This document shows, piece by piece, positions 8,506 to 17,182 of a stretch of 36,979 nucleotides of DNA; position 1 is the stretch's first letter; each line of letters starts with the position of its first letter. Source of the stretch: Lentisphaeria bacterium (GTDB lineage: Bacteria; Verrucomicrobiota; Lentisphaeria; Victivallales; UBA1829); the NCBI GenBank assembly GCA_017963105.1, contig JAGCTY010000070.1, forward strand, positions 1 through 36,979, given 5' to 3'. A program made the position numbers and the translations under genes. The notes beneath the pieces were generated by a model. That model was not told the origin of the DNA. It ran no database searches and saw only the letters and a program-made list of their open reading frames with translations.

Positions 8506-8534
8506 ACTATACACCGATAACTTTTCTTTATCAA
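8506..8534 (-). promoter_or_regulatory. Promoter of the LysR gene
   Basis: Minus strand TTGATA, 17-base spacer, TATAGT; the transcript would have a leader of about 65 bases. On the other strand a weaker TATATT near 8577 could serve bioB, so both promoters share this AT-rich gap. Confidence 0.6.
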
Positions 8535-8629
8535 TCTATACCGAATGATTATTTCCAGTTTTCGTTTGCGCGCAGTATATTATTACATCACATTCCAACG
8601 ATCCCCCTACCCTTTTCCAGGAGCAGCAC

Positions 8630-9637
8630 ATGAATCCCGACGACCTCATCCACCCGCTCATCCGCAAAGCCTATTCCGTCCTGGACGGACAGCCCATTAC
8701 TCGCGAACAAGCGCTCGCCATCGCCGAAACCATCCGCGGCGCAGACCTGCTCGACCTGGTCTCCCTCGCGAACAAGGTCCGGCTGAAGTTCGCGCCCGCC
8801 GTACGCAGCTGTTCCATCATCAACGCGAAGTCAGGCAAATGCCGCGAGAATTGCCGTTTCTGCGCCCAAAGCGCAGCCTACGACACCGGGATCGACACCT
8901 ACCCGATCCTCGCACCGGACACCGTGCTGGAAGCCGCGGGGAAAGTCTACGCCGAGGGCGTCCGCGCGTTCGGATATGTGACCAGCGGACGCGGCTGGGA
9001 CAAGCCGGACCGGGATTTCCAGGCCATCCTCGACACGCTCGACCTCCTGCACGAAAAATACCCGGACATGCGCCTCTGCGTCTCCCTCGGCATCCTCTCC
9101 GAGGAATGCGTGAAGCTCCTGGCGGAACACCATGTATGGCGCTACAACATGAACCTCCAGACCAGTCCGGCGCGCTACGCCGACCTCATCGCCACCACGC
9201 ACACGATCGAACAGAAACTCGATACCATCCGCCTGATGAAGAAATACGGCATCACGAACTGCACGGGCGGCATCCTCGGGCTCGGCGAGACCTGGGCCGA
9301 CCGCGTGGACATGGCGTTCGCGGTCCGCGAGCTGGATGTGGAGGGCACGCCGCTGAACATCCTGCTGCCGATCCCCGGCACCCCGCTCGAACACAATGCG
9401 CCCGTGACGCCCGCGGACGCCGCGAAGACATTCGCGATCTTCCGACTCGTCAACCCGGCGAAGGAGCTCAAATTCTGCGCCGGACGCGAGACCGTCATGA
9501 AGGATTTCCAGGGGCTGCTGATGCTCTCCGGGCTGAACAGCCTGATGACGGGCGGCTACCTGACCACGCGCGGACGCGAGATCGCGCAGGACAGAGCATT
9601 CGCCGCCTCGCTCGGCGGCTTCGGCGGAGAGGCCTGA
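8630..9637 (+). CDS. bioB: Biotin synthase, type II-like cysteine pattern
   Basis: A 335-residue radical SAM enzyme that inserts sulfur into dethiobiotin in the last step of biotin synthesis. The SAM cluster motif CRENCRFC has Cys71, Cys75 and Cys78, preceded by RSCSIINAKSGK as in clostridial BioB. The E. coli enzyme holds its second cluster with three Cys and one Arg. Here the residue matching the first of those Cys is missing (AFGYVTSGRGW in place of the Cys-containing segment). Cys150 (RLCVSLG) and Cys211 (TNCTGG) are kept, and extra Cys61 and Cys283 (KFCAGRE) are present. This fits the type II enzymes of anaerobes. An AGGAG lies six bases before the ATG. No other biotin gene is in the window. 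Confidence 0.92.
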   Translation: MNPDDLIHPLIRKAYSVLDGQPITREQALAIAETIRGADLLDLVSLANKVRLKFAPAVRSCSIINAKSGKCRENCRFCAQSAAYDTGIDTYPILAPDTVLEAAGKVYAEGVRAFGYVTSGRGWDKPDRDFQAILDTLDLLHEKYPDMRLCVSLGILSEECVKLLAEHHVWRYNMNLQTSPARYADLIATTHTIEQKLDTIRLMKKYGITNCTGGILGLGETWADRVDMAFAVRELDVEGTPLNILLPIPGTPLEHNAPVTPADAAKTFAIFRLVNPAKELKFCAGRETVMKDFQGLLMLSGLNSLMTGGYLTTRGREIAQDRAFAASLGGFGGEA

Positions 9638-9711
9638 CCGTGGCGCGGCTTCTTTCCGTTCTTCCCCGCCCGAGTCTCGCATTCATTTTTGACTTTTTTT
9701 GACAAACGGCC

Positions 9712-9739
9712 TTGATTTTACCCGAAAACGGAGTATAGT
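9712..9739 (+). promoter_or_regulatory. Candidate promoter for tRNA-Ser
   Basis: TTGATT, 16-base spacer, TATAGT, ending 24 bases before the tRNA 5' end. A TTGACA at 9699-9704 is a better -35 box but too far from the -10. Confidence 0.45.
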
Positions 9740-9763
9740 ATAAAACATATTCTGAACTGAAGC

Positions 9764-9855
9764 GGAGAGATGCCTGAGTGGCCGAAAGGAACGGTTTGCT
9801 AAACCGTCGTAGGGGTCAAACTCTACCGGGGGTTCGAATCCCCCTCTCTCCGCCA
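9764..9855 (+). tRNA. tRNA-Ser (anticodon GCU)
   Basis: A type II tRNA with a 7-bp acceptor stem (GGAGAGA with TCTCTCC), a five-pair anticodon stem with loop TTGCTAA and anticodon GCT at 9798-9800, a long variable arm, the T-loop GGTTCGAATCC, discriminator G and an encoded CCA at 9853-9855. It decodes the serine codons AGC and AGU. The 3' end lies 133 bases from the end of the convergent peptide-modification operon. Confidence 0.97.
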
Positions 9856-9988
9856 TTTTTGTGCCCGGAAACCGTTTTTTCCCGTCCCATTCCCCTTTCT
9901 TCTTCGGTTTCCTCCACCTGCGGCCCCTCATTTTCCCGGCCGGGCCTCCGCCGCCGGGGACGGGGACAGGTCAGCTTCCCGTCCGGCA

Positions 9989-10573
9989 TCATGGCGCGGT
10001 TGTGCCGGAGCAGGAAAGCAGGAACAGGGAATACTCCTTCTCGTCCTTTATGATCGACGACACCGGAAGGCTCTCGCACTTCATGGAAAAGCTGTCGCGG
10101 AGATAACCCGTTATCGCATAGGGACAAAAACCGTTATGGGATACTTTTTCCAGATGAAACATCCCGAATTCATGGATCAGGTCGCAAATCACGATCTTCC
10201 CATCGGGGGACAGTCTTTCCGCGGCTCCTTTCAGGGCGCCTTTCCAATCGTCGATATGATGCAGGGACAGCAGAAACAGAATCAGATCGAAGTCTTTTTG
10301 CGGCAATTCGGAAATATCTCCGCAGAAAAAGGATACGCGGCACGCCCCCGCCGCATCCGCCGTTTTTTCCTTCAGCTGGTCCAGGGACATCTGCGAAACG
10401 TCCAGGAAGAGCATCTTTTCGGCGGCCTTCAGGAAAATACTGCCCAGAAGCCCTGTCCCGCACCCGACATCCAGAACGGATTTGAAGCATCCGCCGGACG
10501 CGACCGAACGGAAAAGCGTCTCCTGCAGCACATCGACTTTCTTCAGATTGTTCCGGCTTCCGTAGGTGCTCAC
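9989..10573 (-). CDS. Class I SAM-dependent methyltransferase (tailoring candidate)
   Basis: A 194-residue protein with a GTG start overlapping the stop of the dehydrogenase gene (GTGA), which argues for coupled translation; no ATG in frame fits better. The S-adenosylmethionine binding loop VLDVGCGTG is at residues 33-41. An acidic strand end, LFLDVSQMS, follows, then FFCGDISELP and LILFLLSLHHIDDW, the order expected for a class I Rossmann methyltransferase of the UbiE/Methyltransf_11 kind. It is the last gene of the peptide operon, so it may methylate the modified peptide or a small partner molecule. That is inference from position. A 7-bp hairpin at 9959-9985 follows without a T tract. Confidence 0.85.
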   Translation of the reverse strand: MSTYGSRNNLKKVDVLQETLFRSVASGGCFKSVLDVGCGTGLLGSIFLKAAEKMLFLDVSQMSLDQLKEKTADAAGACRVSFFCGDISELPQKDFDLILFLLSLHHIDDWKGALKGAAERLSPDGKIVICDLIHEFGMFHLEKVSHNGFCPYAITGYLRDSFSMKCESLPVSSIIKDEKEYSLFLLSCSGTTAP

Positions 10574-11307
10574 GCCATATAGACTCCCGCATTGATATGA
10601 ATGTTCTCCCCGGTTATCGACGCGGACCGGTCGGAAAGAAGGAACTCGACCGTATCGATGATCGTATCGATGTCCGTGGTCCTTTTCAGCAGGGAGCGTT
10701 CCTTGAGTTCCTGCTGCAGGGAGGGCGGTACGACTCTGCTCATCCCGATATCGAGCAGCCCCAGGGTCACGACGTTGGAACGGATCTGTCTGGATCCCCA
10801 TTCCTGGGCGACATTCCGCGAAAACGCCTCCAGTCCTCCCTTTGCCGCGGAGTAAACGCTTGTCGCATTGAAACCGATATGCGCCGCGATCGACGAGACG
10901 TGGACGATGCTTCCTTTCGTCTTGTGGCGCAGGAAATTCTTCAGCACGATCTTCGTCAGCATGATCGGAGAGATCAGATTCACGTTCATCGTCTCCATGA
11001 TCCGCTCCTCGTTCAGCTGCGAGATCAGGAACGGGCGGTAGATCCCCGCATTGTCGAAGAACCCGTCGAGGACCAGGTCGATCGGAAGGAACGATTTCAG
11101 CTCCTCCTCCAGCGACGGAAACGGCACGCTCAGGTCGCATGGGAAATAATGCAGCCGGCCGGAAAACTCGGCGATCAGCTCCGAAAGTCCGGGAGAGACA
11201 TGCCTGCTGATCCCGTAGAACACCGCGTCGGGCGAACGGCGAAGGATCGTTTTCAGGTAGGCCAGGCCGATCCCGTCGGAAATACCGGTAATAAGATAGT
11301 TGCTCAT
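10570..11307 (-). CDS. Short-chain dehydrogenase/reductase in the peptide operon
   Basis: A 245-residue classical SDR. The nucleotide-binding motif TGISDGIG is at residues 7-14 and DNAG near 85. The catalytic Ser139, Tyr152 and Lys156 (VSS and YSAAK) are all in place. FabG-like proteins of this size reduce ketones or oxidise alcohols with NAD(P)H. The ATG overlaps the stop of radical SAM gene D (ATGA), and its own stop overlaps the methyltransferase start, so it belongs to the same transcript. In this setting it could change a side chain of the modified peptide, but no direct evidence shows that. Confidence 0.88.
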   Translation of the reverse strand: MSNYLITGISDGIGLAYLKTILRRSPDAVFYGISRHVSPGLSELIAEFSGRLHYFPCDLSVPFPSLEEELKSFLPIDLVLDGFFDNAGIYRPFLISQLNEERIMETMNVNLISPIMLTKIVLKNFLRHKTKGSIVHVSSIAAHIGFNATSVYSAAKGGLEAFSRNVAQEWGSRQIRSNVVTLGLLDIGMSRVVPPSLQQELKERSLLKRTTDIDTIIDTVEFLLSDRSASITGENIHINAGVYMA

Positions 11308-13100
11308 CTGTGTTTATTCCTGAAAAAGGTCCAATAGTGTGAAAGGATTACGTCGCGTCTCGAATCGGAAGTGTTCTTCGTGATGAAAAACACATTCTCG
11401 GACAAACGGTCGATCATTTCGAAGCCGTATGCCTCGATGTATTTCTTCAGGATCATGTGGTAAACCCGGCTTTTCTGCGAAACGGCTTTCAATGCTTCCT
11501 CCTCCGTTTCGGTCGTCTTGTAGTTCCCCCGGATGACCATGACGCTGTCGGGATCGAACCGGGCAAATTCCTGAAGGAAGATGACGAAGCAGGTCCGCAC
11601 GATCTTGCGGACATTGGCGAAATTGCCTTCCGCGCTTGTAGAGCGTTTCGTGCAATTCGGATCGTTGCTCCACTGGGCGGGGAAATAGTCCGAGAGAAAG
11701 ATGTTTTCTCCGATGTCATAAAGGTTCAGCTGGTACGTTACCGGCGCGTTGCTGTGCTCCCAGCTGCAATCGAAGAGATAGGAGTAGGTTACGGCATTGT
11801 TCACGCTTTTTCTGGCAAGAAACCGGAACGGATAGGTATCCGTGCCCGTGCTGTCGTTCGTCCTGTCGCCGCACCAATGGCAAAAGAGTTCGCGGGCGAA
11901 GAGTTTGCGCGTGAAACCGCATAAGACGGTTTTCTGAGCCGGGGAATAGACTTTGTTCGGCAGCATGCATCCTCCGGCGCAGTTCCAGCGGGCGAAACAG
12001 CCGTTGCACGGATCGCCCAGGTTGTCGCCGTCGTGCATGATGCTCCTGAACTTTTCTTCATCGACGACGACCTGTCCGTCCCGGATTTCGCCGTAACACA
12101 TGCTGGGAAATCTTTTTTCTTCGGGAGAGGACGTGCAGAAGCAGATGCTGATCTTCTTCTGGGGTGTCAGGCAAAATCGTCCCGCGCAGCCCCGATAGCT
12201 TTGTTTGTTCAGGGAAAGCAGCGAACGGTTCGAGATGCGGACGCCGTCGGCTTCCGCCTGTTTCTTCACGTTGAAAAACTCGTCCAGGTAAACCCGGTAG
12301 AAATCCCCCAGAGCTTTTTCATCCGGGAAGAGCTCCCTTGAAACCGCCGGTTCGAACAGGGCGGATTTGACCCACGGGAAATCGTTCTTCAGCAGCTCAT
12401 ACATTTCCCCCATCCGCGACACGTTGTCCGGGGTGATCGTACTCTGGATGACGGTCGGAATACGATACTTGTTCAGCATCGAAATGTTGTTCCGGACCGT
12501 CTCTACGCCGTCTCCCCGTTGTTTCCTCTGTATTTCCGGGATCAGCTCGAACGAGACTCCGACGCTCACGGGATAACGGCAGAGCGTTTCGCAGATGCTT
12601 TCATTGACGAGGCTTCCGTTGGTAACCAGTTCCGCGTTCATCCGAAAGCCCTGCGCATCGGAAGCCGACAACGCGTACCGGATCGCTTCCAGGGTCAGTT
12701 CCGGCACGATCAGAGGCTCGCCGCCGCCCAGCACAGTCAGGTGAAGTCTCCTGGTTTTATCCCGTCTCGTCGCCAGGAAATAATCCACGGCGCACTGAAT
12801 GTCGGAAAAGCTCAGGGTCGTGGAGGATCGTCCGCAGGCGGAATAGCAGTAGGAACAGCTGAAATTGCAGCGGTGTGTCGGCAGAATGGAGATGGAGGTC
12901 AGGTCGCGGAAGTCATGATCTTCCGGAGGGAGCCGGAACGCCTCGTCAAGTTTTTCCCGGACCAGCCGCTCCGCCTCGGAACGGGTTCGGACAAATGCAG
13001 TGAACCGGTGCAGCGGCGCGTACACCATGAATCCGGACATTCCGGCTTCCGCCAGATCGACTTCAAAAATCTCCGATGTTTTTTTATCCCGGATGCTCAT
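11304..13100 (-). CDS. Radical SAM/SPASM protein D with C-terminal extension
   Basis: A protein of 598 residues. The ATG at 13100 is chosen because AGGAGG lies eight bases before it; a TTG two codons upstream is less likely. A short N-terminal domain with GFMVYAPL is shared with its three neighbours. The radical SAM motif CNFSCSYC has Cys78, Cys82 and Cys85, followed by LGGGEPLI. The SPASM region has GCAGRFC, SICFC and CNGCFARWNCAGGC, ligands for extra iron-sulfur clusters. About 200 residues follow that the paralogues lack, starting near LFCHWCGD and containing WEHSNAPVTYQLNLYDIGENIFL; I do not recognise this domain. The middle SFELIPEIQRKQRG segment shows common descent with the other three. 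Its probable role is peptide modification. Confidence 0.9.
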   Translation of the reverse strand: MSIRDKKTSEIFEVDLAEAGMSGFMVYAPLHRFTAFVRTRSEAERLVREKLDEAFRLPPEDHDFRDLTSISILPTHRCNFSCSYCYSACGRSSTTLSFSDIQCAVDYFLATRRDKTRRLHLTVLGGGEPLIVPELTLEAIRYALSASDAQGFRMNAELVTNGSLVNESICETLCRYPVSVGVSFELIPEIQRKQRGDGVETVRNNISMLNKYRIPTVIQSTITPDNVSRMGEMYELLKNDFPWVKSALFEPAVSRELFPDEKALGDFYRVYLDEFFNVKKQAEADGVRISNRSLLSLNKQSYRGCAGRFCLTPQKKISICFCTSSPEEKRFPSMCYGEIRDGQVVVDEEKFRSIMHDGDNLGDPCNGCFARWNCAGGCMLPNKVYSPAQKTVLCGFTRKLFARELFCHWCGDRTNDSTGTDTYPFRFLARKSVNNAVTYSYLFDCSWEHSNAPVTYQLNLYDIGENIFLSDYFPAQWSNDPNCTKRSTSAEGNFANVRKIVRTCFVIFLQEFARFDPDSVMVIRGNYKTTETEEEALKAVSQKSRVYHMILKKYIEAYGFEMIDRLSENVFFITKNTSDSRRDVILSHYWTFFRNKHR

Positions 13101-13112
13101 GAACAATGCCTC

Positions 13113-14459
13113 CTATTCCAGATTCAGACTTTTCAGATGCTCTTCCAGCGGTTTCCCGTTTGCCTTCAGGAAATGCTGCCGGATATGCTCCAGCACCTGG
13201 TATTTGACGCACTTGCGCTGGAAGTCGCAGAAGACCCGCCGGGACTCGTCCGGGAAGGACATGGTGAACAGACGGCATCCGCCGCCGCAGTTCCATCGCG
13301 CAAAGCAGTCGCGGCACTCGGGGGCGGATTCGATCGTGTTTTCGTGCATCAGGCGATCGAATTTTTCCCTGTCGACCGAAATCCGTCCGTCCTCCGTGAT
13401 TTCCCCGTAGGTAAAACAGGGGAAGAGTTCTTCCTTCGGGGACGAGACGCGGGCGCAGATGGAAAGACGGCCTTCCGGCGTAAGGACGATCTTCCCGAAA
13501 CAGGTCCTTTCCCGGTGAAACGCAAGGAGATTCGTAAACGGGCCGCTCACGGACACATGATACTTCTCCCCGAGCTTTTCCGCCTCCAGAAACGAATCGA
13601 AAAACACATCGTAGTATTTCTTCAGTTCTTCCGGAGTCCTGAAAAGCTCCGCGGAGAGAACCGTGTCGAAAACAACGGCCTTCAACCCGGGGAACCGGGT
13701 ATGGATCTCTTCGATCATCCGCGGCATGGCCGGAGCGCTGTCGGCGGTCAGGGTCGCCCTTACCGCAAACCGCACGTCGGATTCGATCAGACGATCAAGA
13801 TTCTTCGCCACGACGTCGTACTGGCCGCGTTCGGCATTCTGGTACTGTTCGAGGATCTCGAAAGACAGGATCAGTTCGATGTTGTGGGCGATCAGGTAGT
13901 CCATGATTTCGGAAGACAGAAGACTGCCGTTCGTAACCATGCTGAGTTTATATTTGTGCCCGGAAACGGCGGCTTTTTTCTCGATGTATTCCGTGAGCAT
14001 CCTGACCAGGTCGAAGCTGAGAGTCGGTTCCCCGCCCCCGGAAAAATGAATGTTGTAGAACGTCTTCGCCGCATGGTCTTCGGAAAAAAGGAAATCCACT
14101 AACGTCCGGGCTTTTTCCCAGGGCAGGACCGCATTGGAGCGTCCGGCGGCGGAATAGCAGTAGACGCAATGGAAATTGCATTTGTAGTTCATGAGGAAAT
14201 CCACTTCATAGACATCCTCCCATGACTCGGGAATGCGCATGACGGACTGAGGAACCGGATCCCGGAGCAGCGCCCGGGCGCCGGGAGACAGTTCGGGAGA
14301 ATCCCCGGAGCCGGATTCACATTCCTTCCGCAAAAACTCCTTTTCCTTTTCCGAAACCAGGAAAGCCGCGCCGTTCAGCGAGGAATATGCAAGCCAGACG
14401 GAATCCTGCCTGCATCCGAAAGACTCTCCGCATTGGACGAAATGAACATTTTGTCCCAT
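13113..14459 (-). CDS. Radical SAM/SPASM peptide maturase paralogue C
   Basis: A 448-residue protein. The N-terminal segment SVWLAYSSLNGAAFLV corresponds to the YLVYSPL domain of the neighbours. The SAM cluster motif CNFHCVYC is at Cys94, Cys98 and Cys101, with FSGGGEPTLSF after it. The SPASM region contains TCFGKIVLTPEG, SICARVSSP and CRDCFARWNCGGGC, then a late Cys (RRVFCDFQRKC). The helix SFEILEQYQNAERGQYDVVAKNLDRL aligns with the same stretch in the other three. Radical SAM/SPASM proteins next to small Cys-rich peptides usually make thioether or carbon-carbon links in the peptide. The gap to gene D is 12 bases and to gene B ten bases. Confidence 0.9.
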   Translation of the reverse strand: MGQNVHFVQCGESFGCRQDSVWLAYSSLNGAAFLVSEKEKEFLRKECESGSGDSPELSPGARALLRDPVPQSVMRIPESWEDVYEVDFLMNYKCNFHCVYCYSAAGRSNAVLPWEKARTLVDFLFSEDHAAKTFYNIHFSGGGEPTLSFDLVRMLTEYIEKKAAVSGHKYKLSMVTNGSLLSSEIMDYLIAHNIELILSFEILEQYQNAERGQYDVVAKNLDRLIESDVRFAVRATLTADSAPAMPRMIEEIHTRFPGLKAVVFDTVLSAELFRTPEELKKYYDVFFDSFLEAEKLGEKYHVSVSGPFTNLLAFHRERTCFGKIVLTPEGRLSICARVSSPKEELFPCFTYGEITEDGRISVDREKFDRLMHENTIESAPECRDCFARWNCGGGCRLFTMSFPDESRRVFCDFQRKCVKYQVLEHIRQHFLKANGKPLEEHLKSLNLE

Positions 14460-14469
14460 TGTCTATACC

Positions 14470-15813
14470 TCATGTATGAAAAGTGTCTGAAATGGTTTGA
14501 CGAAGAGACCGGTGATGATCCCTGGAATACGATTCCTCCATGCGCCGCAGCAATTCCTTTTTCAAAATGTATCTCATACATTTGCAGATGGCTTCCCGCA
14601 CTTCCGGAGAATACGAGTTCTCCGCATTCGGGCAGCCTCCGCCGCAATTCCAGCGGGCAAAACAATGATGGCACTTCGTCTGGTTTTCCGCCTTCCTGGA
14701 CAGGAACGCCCCTATTTTTTCGTCGTCGATCTCGATCTCCCGATCCGTGACTTTCCCGTAGATCATCTTTTCGTACCCGTCGTCCCGCGGCGACGAGACA
14801 TAGGGACATGCCGACAGGTTTCCATCCGGGGTCAGCACTAACAATCCGCCGCAGTACCGGTCGCGCGTGATATTGCACGCTTCGACAAAGGAATTGAACA
14901 GATCGATTCCGTTTTCCTCCGCCTTCTTTCTCGCAGGAAGAAAACTTTCGTAAAAATCCAGGATATACTTCTCCGTGGATTCGGCGTCCTGAAATGTCTC
15001 CGGAGAAAAAACCATTTCGAAGGAAACCTTGTCGATCCCGGGGTACGAGCGGATGATCTCATTCACCATGTCCGTCATTTCCGGGAGCGCACGCGGGGTG
15101 ATCGTCGCCTGGATGTCGACCTGCAGCCCGGCCTCCAGAAGCCGTTTCAGATTCTTTGCGACGCGGTCATACTCTCCCCGCTGGCTGTTCTGGATATGCG
15201 GCAGGATATCGAACGACGACTTGACGGCGATATGGTGTTCCTGGAGGAAGGAGATGATTTCGTCATCGAAAAGCGTGGTGTTGGATATGACCAGGAAAGA
15301 GACGTCCGTCTGCGCCCGGGCCGCCGTTTCCTCCGCATACAACACGCCTGATTTCAGCCGGTCCCAGGAAAGAAGCGGTTCCCCGCCGCCTAAAAACCAT
15401 ATCTTGCGTTTCCTTCCCGCGTTTTTCACGCCGGAAAAAAGGAACCGGATCATCGATTCGATCGTCCCGTCGGAAAGCTCCCGGGAAGAACGTTCCCTCG
15501 CGGCATAGCAATAGGTGCAGGAAAGGTTGCATTTCCTGTTCAGGAGGATATACAGGGCGGTATAGTCGGAGTAAGAGGCATGATAGCCCGGCTTCTCCCG
15601 GGGAAAAGAACAGGCTGTCAGCGGCTTCAGATAATCGGGTTCCGTTTCCTGAAGCAAATCCCGCTTCATCTTTTCCGCTTCCTGTTCCGTCGCGAGCAGG
15701 GTTTTCCCCGCCAGCGGAGAATAGACGAGATAGACGGAACCGTTATCCTCAAGGCCGAATTCGTCGCCGACGGGAAGGAAGAAAACGTACTTGCAGTTCC
15801 ATGTTTCGTTCAT
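14470..15813 (-). CDS. Radical SAM/SPASM peptide maturase paralogue B
   Basis: A 447-residue protein. The N-terminus has VYLVYSPLAGKTLLA, the small domain shared across the cluster. The radical SAM motif CNLSCTYC is at Cys95, Cys99 and Cys102, followed by FLGGGEPLLSW. The SPASM part shows RYCGGLLVLTPDG, SACPYVSSP, CHHCFARWNCGGGC and a closing CKC. The segment SFDILPHIQNSQRGEYDRVAKNLKRL matches paralogues A and C. Only seven bases separate it from gene A. It is a probable peptide-modifying enzyme; the residue it acts on and the type of bond it makes cannot be read from sequence. Confidence 0.9.
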   Translation of the reverse strand: MNETWNCKYVFFLPVGDEFGLEDNGSVYLVYSPLAGKTLLATEQEAEKMKRDLLQETEPDYLKPLTACSFPREKPGYHASYSDYTALYILLNRKCNLSCTYCYAARERSSRELSDGTIESMIRFLFSGVKNAGRKRKIWFLGGGEPLLSWDRLKSGVLYAEETAARAQTDVSFLVISNTTLFDDEIISFLQEHHIAVKSSFDILPHIQNSQRGEYDRVAKNLKRLLEAGLQVDIQATITPRALPEMTDMVNEIIRSYPGIDKVSFEMVFSPETFQDAESTEKYILDFYESFLPARKKAEENGIDLFNSFVEACNITRDRYCGGLLVLTPDGNLSACPYVSSPRDDGYEKMIYGKVTDREIEIDDEKIGAFLSRKAENQTKCHHCFARWNCGGGCPNAENSYSPEVREAICKCMRYILKKELLRRMEESYSRDHHRSLRQTISDTFHT

Positions 15814-15820
15814 AGAGGCC

Positions 15821-17158
15821 TCACGAATTGTTCCGGGCGGTGATCAGGGCCCTGATGGATGCCACGAAATCCTTTCCGGTAGACTGGGCATACTGTTTTT
15901 CCAGGGAGCGCAGGACTTCGAACAGCAGGATTTTTCTGCGTTCTTCGCAAATGATGTCGAACACCTCCCGGCTGTACATGTAGCGCTGGTTCCCGCATCC
16001 GCCGCCGCAGTTCCATCGGGCCCAGCACCGGTCGCATTCTTCCGGAAGGGCATCCCCGTAGATCCGCCTGAGATCGGACTCCGAGATGCACACGTTTCCG
16101 TCTTCGACCTGACCGTAGCGGAATTCCCGGAATCCCGGGTTGTCGGGCGATGAAAAATGGGAACATGCCAGGATTGCGCCCGTCGTCTGAAGACAGAACA
16201 TCGGGCCGCAGAACCGGTGACGCAAATGGTTGATCGCACGGCTTGCCGAAGACGAAATGGTCAATCCGCTTCCATCGAGGAGCCGGCACGCTTTCCGGTA
16301 CGACTCGAAATAGCGTTCATAGAATCTTCTGACCCGTTCCAGATCATGTTCCATCCAGGCATCCGTCACCGGCTCGCAGCCGATCAGACGCACTTCAGGA
16401 TACTCCTTCAGACAGGTTTCCGCCATTTCAGGCAGAAGATCGACATTGTCCTCCGTGATGGTCGACCGGATGAACACGTTGCAACGGGCTTTCAGGGCCT
16501 TCTTCAGATTCCCGGACACTTCTTCGAACGACTGGCGTTGAAGATTCTGAATCCGTTCCAGGATTTCGAAGGAAAACTGAATGTCGAAATCCTTTTCCCT
16601 GCAGTATACGATCTGTTCCTCCGTAAAAAGGGAACCGTTGGTGACCAGAACAAATTTTGTGGATATGCCGTCCTGCCGCTTCATATCTTCGGAATACGCA
16701 ACCGTGTCTTCGATCAGATTCCAGGACAGGAGAGGCTCGCCCCCGCCTATGAACGTAACGGTAACGTTCTCTTTCGACAATTTTCCGGCGCAGGAATGGA
16801 TGAACTGAAGAGCCGTCCTGATCCGCGGCATATCGATTTCGGCCGAAGAGCGGCTTCCGGCGGAATAACAGTAGGAACAGCTGAAATTGCACCGTTCGTT
16901 GAGCAGGAACTCTATGCTTGTCATTTCCGGCTTGACGGCGGTATGGAACTGATCGATTCGAGCCTGATCCGGAAGGATCTGCCGAATGACGGCATCGTCC
17001 GTCTCATTCTTTTCCAGCAGCGCTGACAGGCGATCTTTTTCTTCCGGTAAAACTAAAAAACTTTTGTTGACCAGGGGAGAATAAACAAGATAGCATTTTT
17101 CGGAAGACTCTCCAAAATAATCTCCCGCGGGAATAAAATAAACCGGGTGTGCCTTCAT
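15821..17158 (-). CDS. Radical SAM/SPASM peptide maturase paralogue A
   Basis: A 445-residue protein from the ATG at 17158. An AGGA lies eight bases before this ATG but only two before the ATG at 17164, so the inner start fits better. The N-terminal domain has CYLVYSPLVNKSFLVL. The SAM cluster motif CNFSCSYC is at Cys90, Cys94 and Cys97, with FIGGGEPLLSW after it. The SPASM region contains FCGPMFCLQTTG, ACSHFSSP and CDRCWARWNCGGGC, then a late Cys (DIICEE). It is the first enzyme after the Cys-rich peptide and is separated from it by a perfect hairpin, so it is the best candidate for the first modification. The four paralogues look like old tandem duplicates that have diverged. Confidence 0.92.
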   Translation of the reverse strand: MKAHPVYFIPAGDYFGESSEKCYLVYSPLVNKSFLVLPEEKDRLSALLEKNETDDAVIRQILPDQARIDQFHTAVKPEMTSIEFLLNERCNFSCSYCYSAGSRSSAEIDMPRIRTALQFIHSCAGKLSKENVTVTFIGGGEPLLSWNLIEDTVAYSEDMKRQDGISTKFVLVTNGSLFTEEQIVYCREKDFDIQFSFEILERIQNLQRQSFEEVSGNLKKALKARCNVFIRSTITEDNVDLLPEMAETCLKEYPEVRLIGCEPVTDAWMEHDLERVRRFYERYFESYRKACRLLDGSGLTISSSASRAINHLRHRFCGPMFCLQTTGAILACSHFSSPDNPGFREFRYGQVEDGNVCISESDLRRIYGDALPEECDRCWARWNCGGGCGNQRYMYSREVFDIICEERRKILLFEVLRSLEKQYAQSTGKDFVASIRALITARNNS

Positions 17159-17182
17159 TCTCATTTTCCTTTAAACATAAAA

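Noticed and set aside
8535..8629. Biotin riboswitch or BirA operator before bioB
   Set aside because: No long dyad or known RNA motif is visible; the divergent LysR gene is the only regulator candidate.
9845..9855. tRNA-Ser 3' end as an attachment site
   Set aside because: I searched by eye for a second copy of the T-loop/acceptor sequence near the far border of the peptide operon and found none; no integrase is present.
9959..9985. 7-bp hairpin after the methyltransferase gene as a terminator
   Set aside because: The stem is good, but no T tract follows on the minus strand, so I could not support an intrinsic terminator.
12519..14102. Plus-strand frame of 527 codons across radical SAM genes C and D
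   Set aside because: It crosses two clearly real minus-strand genes and shows no motif.
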